Shown here piece by piece: positions 7,181 through 12,686 of a stretch of 12,686 nt of DNA (positions are counted from its first letter, which is position 1; the number at the start of each line of letters is the position of its first letter). Source of the DNA: Bacteroidota bacterium (lineage in GTDB: Bacteria; Bacteroidota; Rhodothermia; Rhodothermales; Rubricoccaceae). A program made the translations under genes and the position numbers. Below the pieces are notes generated by a model that saw only the letters and a list, made by a program, of their open reading frames with translations, did not search any database and was not told the DNA's origin. Location: NCBI GenBank assembly GCA_022564455.1, contig JADFLK010000013.1, forward strand, positions 1 through 12,686, in the 5' to 3' direction.

Positions 7181-8119
7181 TTGCCACCCTCCCAGACGCC
7201 AAAGACTGCGATACGATCAACTCCGCGCCGCGGAGCGGCTCAACTGATCGTTATCGCGCGTGCACTACGCCCCCATCAGTGGGTAAAGAACATCCTCGTG
7301 TTCTTGCCCTTACTGATGGCCCACCAGGTCTCGGAAACCGGTTTGCTGCTGGACGCATTCGTCGCCTTTGCCGCGTTCAGCTTGCTCGCCAGTGGTACGT
7401 ACATCGTCAATGATCTGGTGGATCGCGAGTACGACCGCCAACACCCCACAAAACGAACGCGGCCCTTTGCGTCAGGCGCGCTCTCGCCTGCATTCGGATA
7501 CATGCTCTCGCCACTCTTGATTGCGAGCGCCTTCGCAATTTCACTGGTTGCGCTCCCGATGCCCTTCTCAATGGTGTTGGCGGTGTACCTGATTGTGACG
7601 CTGGCGTATTCGTTCGGCTTAAAAAGATGGACCGCGCTCGACGTGGTAATCCTCGGGGGATTGTACGCGCTGCGTGTCCTGGCTGGAGCGGCTGCAACGC
7701 ATGTAGAACTGAGCGAATGGCTACTCGCCTTCTCCCTCTTCTTTTTCCTGAGCCTTGCAATTCTCAAGCGGTACGCAGAGCTGCGACTGATGCAGGAGAC
7801 GGAGGTAACCGCTTCAAAAGGGCGTGGATACTCCGTAGAGGATGTGGCGATGCTCCGCGGGCTCGGTCCAGCAACGGGCTTCATGGCCGTGCTCGTACTT
7901 GCTCTGTACATCACCAGTCCTGAAGTGACCGCCCTTTATCAGCACCCCGTTCGGTTGTGGTTAGTCACACCCCTCCTCCTCTATTGGACGATGCACATGT
8001 GGCTGGTAGCCCATCGACGTGCGATGCCCGACGATCCGGTACTCTTTACTGTGCGCGATCCGATAAGCTGGAGCGTCGGCGCACTAGCCGCCGGCATTGT
8101 CCTGGCGGCCTCACTTTAG
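7181..8119 (+). CDS. ubiA: UbiA-family polyprenyl-phosphate phosphoribosyltransferase (DPPR synthase)
   Basis: This 312-residue integral membrane protein has about eight or nine spans. It resembles mycobacterial UbiA (Rv3806c), which joins phosphoribosyl pyrophosphate to decaprenyl phosphate, the first committed step to lipid-linked arabinose. Visible motifs are LRPHQWVKN (29-37), the metal/diphosphate motif NDLVDREYD (77-85) running into HPTKRTRP (88-95), YSFGLKR (143-149), DVVILGGLYALRVLAG (154-169) and the subfamily mark KRYAEL (196-201). A quinone-type UbiA would lack the HPxKRxRP and KRYAEL combination. The frame begins with TTG at 7181, 2 nt after the upstream stop, and ends 2 nt before dprE1, so these genes are cotranscribed. 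No phosphatase (Rv3807c-like) for the next step is in the window. Confidence 0.88.
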   Translation: MPPSQTPKTAIRSTPRRGAAQLIVIARALRPHQWVKNILVFLPLLMAHQVSETGLLLDAFVAFAAFSLLASGTYIVNDLVDREYDRQHPTKRTRPFASGALSPAFGYMLSPLLIASAFAISLVALPMPFSMVLAVYLIVTLAYSFGLKRWTALDVVILGGLYALRVLAGAAATHVELSEWLLAFSLFFFLSLAILKRYAELRLMQETEVTASKGRGYSVEDVAMLRGLGPATGFMAVLVLALYITSPEVTALYQHPVRLWLVTPLLLYWTMHMWLVAHRRAMPDDPVLFTVRDPISWSVGALAAGIVLAASL

Positions 8120-8121
8120 AT

Positions 8122-9456
8122 ATGGGAAAGCCGACAGCCGCTAGTCAGCGTGCGTTCCAGTCGTGGGGGCGCTATCCGAAATCCGAGCCCGCCCATATCG
8201 TTGGCATCCAGGACCGGTTAAGTCTACCGGACTTTCGTGGCGGCGAATCGACTGTACTGGCGTATGGCCAGGGCCGCTCCTATGGGGATGTTTGCCTCAA
8301 CAATGGTGGCACGCTTCTTAACACTTCCGCGCTCGACCGCTTCATCAACTTCGACCTCGATACGGGTTTGCTTAGGGCTGAGGCTGGTACTACACTGGCA
8401 GAAGTACTTGTCCAATCGGTTCCGCACGGATGGTTTATACCTGTTTCGCCGGGCACGAAGTTCGTTTCGCTTGGTGGAGCCGTGGCCAATGACATCCACG
8501 GAAAAAACCACCATGTGGCGGGCACGTTCGGCCGCCACGTCACACAGTTTGAACTCGTCCGCTCGTCCGGCGAGCGACTGATCTGCTCGCCGGATAGCAA
8601 CGTTGAGTTGTTCGGCGCTACGATTGCTGGACTGGGACTAACGGGGTTCATCACGTGGGTTGAGTTCCAGTTGAAGCCTATCGAAAGCGACCAAATCGAC
8701 GTGACGACAACACGCTTTCGCTCTCTGGATGAGTTTCTGAGCTTGTCCAAAAAAGCCAACGAGGAGAGTCCGTATGTGGTCGCATGGATCGACGGACTCC
8801 GATCCGAAGGCAGGGGGCTTCTTATGCAAGGCGAACACGCACCGGCGGACCCAGACACCTCTCTCCCACCTACGCTACCTACCCGAAGGGCGCGTCTTTC
8901 GGCTCCGTTTGATGCGCCCGGATGGCTACTCAACCCCCTCTCTATCCGCGCTTTCAACGCCGCCTATTTCCGCAAACAGATTGCCCGCGTGAAGCGGACA
9001 CGAATCCACTACGACCCTTACTTCTACCCCCTTGACACAATCCGCGACTGGAACCGGGGCTACGGAAAGCGTGGGCTTTTGCAGTACCAGTGCGTGGTGC
9101 CGTTCGAGGACTCGAATGCTACGATCCGCGAACTCCTCAGCCGAATTGCAGGAAGCGGCGCAGGTTCGTTCCTTGCCGTAATCAAAACATTCGGCGATAT
9201 CCGATCGCCTGGAATGATGTCGTTTCCGCGCCCCGGCATTACGCTGGCCCTGGATTTTGCGAACAGGGGCGAGAAAACCATCCGCTTCTTCCACAGCCTG
9301 GACGCCATTGTCCGCGAGGCCGGCGGTGCCGTGTACCCAGCCAAAGATGCCTGCATGTCGGGCGAGAGCTTCCGCACATATTTCCCTCGATGGGAAGAGT
9401 TCTCAACCCATATCGATCCCGCTTTCTCCTCATCCTTCTGGCGACGCGTCACGTAG
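8122..9456 (+). CDS. dprE1: DprE1-like decaprenylphosphoryl-ribose 2'-oxidase subunit (FAD)
   Basis: The 444-residue protein oxidises the 2'-OH of polyprenylphosphoryl-ribose; DprE2 then reduces the keto-sugar to the arabinose form. FAD-binding features are GQGRSYGD (49-56), VSPGTKFVSLGG (108-119) and DIHGKNHH (124-131), whose first His matches the flavin-binding region of the mycobacterial enzyme. The substrate side shows YDPYFYPLD (297-305), WNRGYG (310-315), LLQYQ (319-323) and AKD with the catalytic Lys at 408. The residue aligned with M. tuberculosis Cys387 (WNICVDF) is Ala376 (ITLALDF), so covalent capture by nitro-benzothiazinones would not be expected. ATG 8122 is chosen because it lies 2 nt after the ubiA stop and starts the homology (FQSWGR). 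The frame is open further upstream, but that part overlaps ubiA. The stop TAG runs into a mobile element. Confidence 0.93.
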   Translation: MGKPTAASQRAFQSWGRYPKSEPAHIVGIQDRLSLPDFRGGESTVLAYGQGRSYGDVCLNNGGTLLNTSALDRFINFDLDTGLLRAEAGTTLAEVLVQSVPHGWFIPVSPGTKFVSLGGAVANDIHGKNHHVAGTFGRHVTQFELVRSSGERLICSPDSNVELFGATIAGLGLTGFITWVEFQLKPIESDQIDVTTTRFRSLDEFLSLSKKANEESPYVVAWIDGLRSEGRGLLMQGEHAPADPDTSLPPTLPTRRARLSAPFDAPGWLLNPLSIRAFNAAYFRKQIARVKRTRIHYDPYFYPLDTIRDWNRGYGKRGLLQYQCVVPFEDSNATIRELLSRIAGSGAGSFLAVIKTFGDIRSPGMMSFPRPGITLALDFANRGEKTIRFFHSLDAIVREAGGAVYPAKDACMSGESFRTYFPRWEEFSTHIDPAFSSSFWRRVT

Positions 9457-9691
9457 GGCCTGTTAGGAGGCTGTTGAACTATCCCATCTTGCCTGCGACG
9501 GCCACTCTCGGCGACAGAGCGGATAATTCAACAACCTCTTAGCAGTTAGGGGGTGGGGCGTTTCATGCCATTCTGGTCCGTTTCGGCGTTACACTCGTCG
9601 TCCGAGACTATTGCCCCCAACTCCTTGTGCGCCTTGGAACGGCCTCAGACTGTCCTCGGATCGACCTCAACCCCTAACTGCTAACAGGCCC
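9456..9691. mobile_element. MITE between dprE1 and dprE2, itself interrupted by a smaller element
   Basis: The ends are inverted: 9456-9466 GGGCCTGTTAG and 9681-9691 CTAACAGGCCC. A second pair, 9539-9552 and 9671-9684, is also perfectly inverted. Removing the inner 72-bp element plus one TTAG rebuilds a left end that matches the right end over 21 bp without error, beginning GGGCCTGTTAGCAGTTAGGG, and over 25 of 27 bp in all. The uninterrupted element would be 160 bp with no coding capacity. I find no convincing target duplication outside it. It fills the only large gap in an otherwise tight operon, touching the dprE1 stop and ending 2 bp before the dprE2 ATG. Confidence 0.85.
9467..9538. mobile_element. 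72-bp inner mini-element nested in the MITE's left inverted repeat
   Basis: The left end GAGGCTGTTGAACTATCC (9467-9484) and the right end GGATAATTCAACAACCTC (9521-9538) are inverted copies with 16 of 18 matches. The element is flanked by TTAG on both sides (9463-9466 and 9539-9542), a 4-bp target duplication that fits the YTAR target of IS5-group transposases. Its insertion splits the terminal repeat of the surrounding element, so it arrived later. It is too small to encode anything and must be mobilised in trans. Confidence 0.85.
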
Positions 9692-9693
9692 TC

Positions 9694-10434
9694 ATGAGTA
9701 CGGTCCTTATCATCGGTGCGACGAGCGCTATCGCCCACGAAACCTCTCGCCGCTTTGCCACTGAGGGGGCACATCTGCTCCTTGTAGCTCGGAATGAAGC
9801 CAAACTGCAAGCGAACGCGAGCGATCTTGCAGCGCGAGGCGCTTCCGGTGTCGAAACGTTCACCCTCGATGCCACCGACTTCGGCCGTCATGCGGCGTTG
9901 ATGGAGGCCGTTCAGAGCATTTTCCCTGATGGCCTTGACTATGCGCTGCTGGCCTACGGAATGCTACCGAATCAAACCGAAGTTGCATCCGACGCCGATG
10001 CCGCCGTAGATGCGTTCACCACGAACGCGACCAGTGTTATCGCGCTGCTTACGCACCTGGCCGGGTTGTTTGAGAAACAGGGGCGAGGCGCTATTGCCGT
10101 CATCTCCTCAGTAGCCGGCGATCGCGGGCGGCCAAGCAACTACGTGTACGGCGCGGCCAAAGGAGCTATCAGCCTGTTCGCTCAGGGTCTTCGTGCCCGC
10201 CTGGCGAAGCACGGTGTCTCCGTAACGACTATCAAACCTGGCTTTGTGGACACACCCATGACGGCCGACGTACCGAAAAATCGCTTGTTCGCAGATCCGG
10301 CTGACGTAGGCGCCCGCATCCACAAGGCCATGAAGAAGGGGCAGGATGTCGTCTACATTCCCGCCTTTTGGCGTGGTGTGATGGGCGTGATCAAAGCAAT
10401 CCCCGAGCGGGTATTCAAGAAGCTAGATTTGTGA
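9694..10434 (+). CDS. dprE2: DprE2-like decaprenylphosphoryl-2-keto-ribose reductase (SDR)
   Basis: This 246-residue short-chain dehydrogenase is the NAD(P)H-dependent partner of DprE1 that completes epimerisation of lipid-linked ribose to arabinose. The nucleotide loop is GATSAIA (8-14), a DprE2-like variant of the usual glycine motif. The other landmarks are LDATD (58-62), LAYGML (86-91), NAT (111-113), ISSVAG (137-142), catalytic YVYGAAK (Y152, K156) and KPGFVDTPM (181-189). The C-terminus RGVMGVIKAIPERVFKKL closely resembles the end of mycobacterial DprE2, which raises confidence above a generic SDR. ATG 9694 begins immediately after the MITE's right end. The promoter or leader that reaches this gene must therefore cross 236 bp of inserted DNA from dprE1. 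Confidence 0.9.
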   Translation: MSTVLIIGATSAIAHETSRRFATEGAHLLLVARNEAKLQANASDLAARGASGVETFTLDATDFGRHAALMEAVQSIFPDGLDYALLAYGMLPNQTEVASDADAAVDAFTTNATSVIALLTHLAGLFEKQGRGAIAVISSVAGDRGRPSNYVYGAAKGAISLFAQGLRARLAKHGVSVTTIKPGFVDTPMTADVPKNRLFADPADVGARIHKAMKKGQDVVYIPAFWRGVMGVIKAIPERVFKKLDL

Positions 10435-10474
10435 TGATCGTTCACTTGCCTGCTGAATACAGGTATCCGACAAC

Positions 10475-11212
10475 TCAAATCAACCCGCGATCCGCAAACG
10501 AAGTATAGCCCCGTCCTGCAATAATTAGGTGGTCGCTAATCGGAACACCCATCAGCTTACCCGCTTCTACCAATTGTTTTGTGATGGCGATGTCTTCGCG
10601 GCTGGGCTCCGGGTTGCCGGAGGGATGGTTGTGGACGCAGATGATCGATGCCGCGTGCTCAAGAATGGCTTTCTCGAACACAGCGCGAGGTTCCACAATG
10701 CTTCCCGCGAGCCCGCCCTCACTGATCGTGTAGTCGCCGATTATGATGCCGGCCGTGTTGAGGAGAACCACGATGAACACCTCTCGCTTGAGATCGCGCA
10801 GCCTGGGGCCGTAGTAGGCGGCGGCATCGGCTGGGGATTTAACCCGAATACGCTCTTCTTCTGTTGCGCCTTCCACACGTCGCCCAATCTCGAAAGACGC
10901 GACCAGTTGGGCTGCCTTGGCGGGCCCGATGCCTTTCGTGCGCATCAACGATTTTGCATCCCGCCGCGCCAACTCGGCCAGCGACCCGTACGCGCGCAAC
11001 ACGGCCTGCCCTAGTTCGACGGCCGAGAGGCTCCGCCCTCTTATCCTCGTGCCGCTCCCAAAAATGAGCGCAACCAACTCGGCATCCGAGAGCACCCCGG
11101 GGCCGTTCTTTAGAAGTTTTTCGCGCGGCCGCTCGGCCTCGTCGCGGTCCTTTATTGGGACGTAATCGTACTGGATCTCGGGCTCGGCGGCCGATTCGAA
11201 CGTGGGGCGCAT
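10475..11212 (-). CDS. radC: RadC family JAB-domain protein
   Basis: The protein has 245 residues from ATG 11212; an in-frame GTG at 11245 would add 11 residues. I prefer the ATG because the added residues lie outside the conserved core. It has an N-terminal ERPREKLL segment, a helix-hairpin-helix (TKGIGPAKAAQL) and a C-terminal JAMM/MPN metal site HNHPSGNPEPSRED (194-207 from the ATG; ligands H194, H196 and D207, with an upstream Glu in REVF). The molecular function of RadC is still unsettled; the old repair assignment in E. coli was withdrawn, and relatives are frequent in mobile-element regions. It converges with dprE2, leaving a 40-bp gap. Upstream lies a terminator for rho, so it probably has its own promoter close to the start. 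Confidence 0.93.
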   Translation of the reverse strand: MRPTFESAAEPEIQYDYVPIKDRDEAERPREKLLKNGPGVLSDAELVALIFGSGTRIRGRSLSAVELGQAVLRAYGSLAELARRDAKSLMRTKGIGPAKAAQLVASFEIGRRVEGATEEERIRVKSPADAAAYYGPRLRDLKREVFIVVLLNTAGIIIGDYTISEGGLAGSIVEPRAVFEKAILEHAASIICVHNHPSGNPEPSREDIAITKQLVEAGKLMGVPISDHLIIAGRGYTSFADRGLI

Positions 11213-11268
11213 CTGCAAACTGGCGTGTGATGCCCTTATAGACACCTGAAAGTGGCCGATCTAACCCC

Positions 11269-11308
11269 AAAAAGAAAAGCAGAGACAACTTTCACGCTGT
11301 CTCCGCTT
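11269..11308 (-). terminator. Intrinsic terminator downstream of rho
   Basis: Arms 11277-11287 and 11298-11308 form an 11-bp stem with one mismatch (AAGCAGAGACA against TGTCTCCGCTT) and a 10-nt loop. On the minus strand the stem is followed by TTTCTTTTT (11277-11269 side). It would end transcription from rho before radC. It now lies about 190 bp past the rho stop because a mini-element sits between. Confidence 0.75.
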
Positions 11309-11330
11309 AGCCTGGATTGCCATTTTGGGC

Positions 11331-11496
11331 TAGGAGGCTGTCGGGTTTAGGGGTTCGTGGCGAGGCGAGCGGGAAATCGAGACCACTTATTTGATCTTTT
11401 GAAGCGCATAGTCGGGCTACGCGACGAAAAGGATTGCGGAAATGGGCCGCCTTACTGCCGCCGCAGTAGAATCATCCTAAATCCGACAGACTCCTA
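11331..11496. mobile_element. Small inverted-repeat element (MITE) abutting the rho stop codon
   Basis: The termini are 11334-11351 (GAGGCTGTCGGGTTTAGG) and the inverted 11476-11493, with 16 of 18 matches, or 19 of 21 when the adjoining TAG/CTA on each side is included. The flanks are CTAG on the left and CTAA on the right, both of YTAR form and differing at one base, which suggests a worn 4-bp target duplication. The CTAA contains the rho stop codon. The ~160-bp body has no coding capacity but includes a short hairpin around 11407-11424 (GCATAG and CTACGC). The first eight bases, GAGGCTGT, equal those of the inner element at 9467. Confidence 0.8.
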
Positions 11497-12686
11497 ATAC
11501 GTCTGCTCCGGAACCAATTCGTTGAGCAGATGCTCGTTGGTGGGGCTGCGCTGAACCTGCTTGAGCAGAGCCTGCATGGCCTCAACCGGGTGCCGCTCGG
11601 CGAGTACGCGGAAGAGCATGTTCCGCTGACGGAGCACCTCGTCGGACATCAGGAGTTCTTCGTTGCGCGTTCCGCTCTTGCGGATGTTGATGGCCGGGTA
11701 GATGCGCTTGTCGGCGAGCTCGCGGTCGAGCACGATTTCCGAGTTGCCGGTGCCCTTGAACTCCTCGAAGATCACGTCGTCCATGCGGCTGCCTGTTTCG
11801 ATAAGCGCAGTAGCAATGATCGTGAGCGATCCGCCGCCTTCGATGTTGCGCGCGGAGCCGAAAATCTTGCGTGGCATCACCAGAGCGCGGGCATCAAGGC
11901 CGCCGGACATCGTGCGGCCGGAATTGCCGCCCCAGAGGTTGAACGTGCGGCCGAGGCGTGTGAGCGAGTCGAGGAGGAGGACCACGTCATGGCCCATCTC
12001 AACCAGTCTGCGGCTGTATTCGAAGGCCAGCGTCGCTACACGAACGTGGTTGTCCTCACCAAAGTCATTCGATGAAGCGAATACGGTGGCAGCCGTGTTG
12101 CGCTTGAAGTCGGTAACCTCCTCAGGCCGCTCGTCTATCAGCAACGCCACCAGTTTCACTTCCTTGTGGTTGGTAGTAATGCCCTCGGCCATCTGCTTGA
12201 GAATGACCGTCTTGCCCGCGCGCGGCGGAGCCACGATGAGGGCACGTTGCCCCTTACCTAGTGGCGCGACGAGGTCGATAACACGCATCGTGTAGTCGTC
12301 GGGGCCGGTAACGAGGTTCAGTTTCTCCTCCGGGTATATGGTGGTGCCGGAGTCGAACTCGGTGAACTCGGCCCATTCCTCTGGGCTCACGCCCATTACC
12401 TCATCCACTTGTGTCACCTGCCATGCGCCCTTGCGGCCCGGCTTGATGACACCCTTTAGCGTCACGCCGTCGCGCAGATTGTACTTCTGGATGAGCGGCG
12501 GCGGCATAAACGGGTCGTTGTCGCCTTTGCTAAGGGAGGAGCTAAAAGAGCGCATGAAGCCAAACTTCTTGTCGCCGATCAACTCCAACATCCCGTCTAG
12601 CGGCTCGCCGGGATGGCTTCCGCCATCGTTGCGCTTTCGGTCCTTCTTGCTGCGGTCTCGGTTGCCTCGTCGGTCTCCGCGATTAT
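11494..12686 (-). CDS. rho: Transcription termination factor Rho (N-terminus beyond window)
   Basis: This is the hexameric ATP-dependent RNA translocase that terminates transcription. The frame continues past the Met at 12591 to the window edge (RGDRRGNRDRSKKDRKRNDG and so on), an Arg/Gly/Asp-rich insert seen in Rho of several phyla, so that Met is not the start. Counting from it, the RNA-binding cold-shock-like domain begins with LELIGDKKFGFMRS (2-15). Walker A is APPRAGKT (121-128), LLIDERPEEVTDFKR follows (150-164), and Walker B is DVVLLLDSLTRLGR (202-215). Then come the Q-loop region SGGLDARAL (229-237), the R-loop region EEFKGTGN (276-283) and SGTRNEELL with the arginine finger. Arg replaces the Lys of E. 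coli PPKAGKT, a common variant. The stop codon lies in the target site of the adjacent mini-element. Confidence 0.97.
   Translation of the reverse strand, partial: NRGDRRGNRDRSKKDRKRNDGGSHPGEPLDGMLELIGDKKFGFMRSFSSSLSKGDNDPFMPPPLIQKYNLRDGVTLKGVIKPGRKGAWQVTQVDEVMGVSPEEWAEFTEFDSGTTIYPEEKLNLVTGPDDYTMRVIDLVAPLGKGQRALIVAPPRAGKTVILKQMAEGITTNHKEVKLVALLIDERPEEVTDFKRNTAATVFASSNDFGEDNHVRVATLAFEYSRRLVEMGHDVVLLLDSLTRLGRTFNLWGGNSGRTMSGGLDARALVMPRKIFGSARNIEGGGSLTIIATALIETGSRMDDVIFEEFKGTGNSEIVLDRELADKRIYPAINIRKSGTRNEELLMSDEVLRQRNMLFRVLAERHPVEAMQALLKQVQRSPTNEHLLNELVPEQTY

Noticed and set aside
7957..8121. Longer DprE1 starting at 7957
   Set aside because: The extra 55 codons overlap ubiA in another frame and have no DprE1 homology; ATG 8122 sits 2 nt after the ubiA stop.
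10453..10469. CCTG...CAGG hairpin after dprE2 as its terminator
   Set aside because: A four-base-pair stem without a T-run is too weak to support.
10529..11014. 161-residue plus-strand ORF opposite radC
   Set aside because: It is the antisense shadow of radC, whose JAMM and HhH motifs are clear.
11530..12295. Long plus-strand ORFs opposite rho
   Set aside because: They are antisense shadows of a strongly conserved gene and carry no recognisable domains.

Overview
The window is about 12.7 kb of moderately GC-rich bacterial chromosome. The best guess at its origin is a Rhodothermota/Bacteroidota-like lineage. The hints are a single-chain (alpha2) glycyl-tRNA synthetase, a Rho with an Arg/Gly/Asp-rich N-terminal insert, an Mpl-type murein ligase tail, and housekeeping genes without clear Shine-Dalgarno sequences. 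This placement is an inference from remembered family features, not a computed phylogeny.

Left part (1-2.4 kb). An open-ended plus-strand frame encodes secreted, Cys-containing beta-rich modules. Its last ~84 residues look like the C-terminus of the peptidoglycan-recycling ligase Mpl, so the frame is a fusion or a chimeric join near 1115-1130. Converging on it is a minus-strand lipoprotein gene, split by a one-base shift in a six-base homopolymer and followed by an intrinsic terminator.

Island at the glyS 3' end (2.4-4.1 kb). A two-gene module (HTH/antitoxin-like protein plus AbiEii-like nucleotidyltransferase, ATGA overlap) lies between two direct copies of a 102-bp piece of the glyS 3' end (100/102 identical). 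The far copy continues into a different but homologous GlyRS C-terminus with its own stop. This is the layout expected when an element integrates into a gene's 3' end and supplies a replacement end. Two palindromes precede the module and may be its operators.

Centre (5.4-10.4 kb). After glyS (minus) comes a plus-strand operon for decaprenylphosphoryl-arabinose-type sugar donor synthesis: a broken multi-spanning membrane protein (GT-C glycosyltransferase-like), a UbiA-family phosphoribosyl-polyprenyl-phosphate synthase, DprE1 and DprE2. The first three sit 2 nt apart. DprE2 is separated from DprE1 by a MITE whose left terminal repeat is itself interrupted by a smaller 72-bp element flanked by a TTAG duplication. 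The residue aligned with the benzothiazinone-target Cys of mycobacterial DprE1 is Ala here.

Right part (10.4-12.7 kb). radC, an intrinsic terminator, a third small inverted-repeat element abutting the rho stop codon, and rho (running off the edge) are all on the minus strand.

The most notable items are the glyS island, the nested MITEs inside the arabinose-donor operon, the arabinose-donor operon outside its textbook actinobacterial setting, and the Mpl-tailed fusion. Several frame disruptions lie at homopolymers, so part of the apparent gene decay may be base-calling error.
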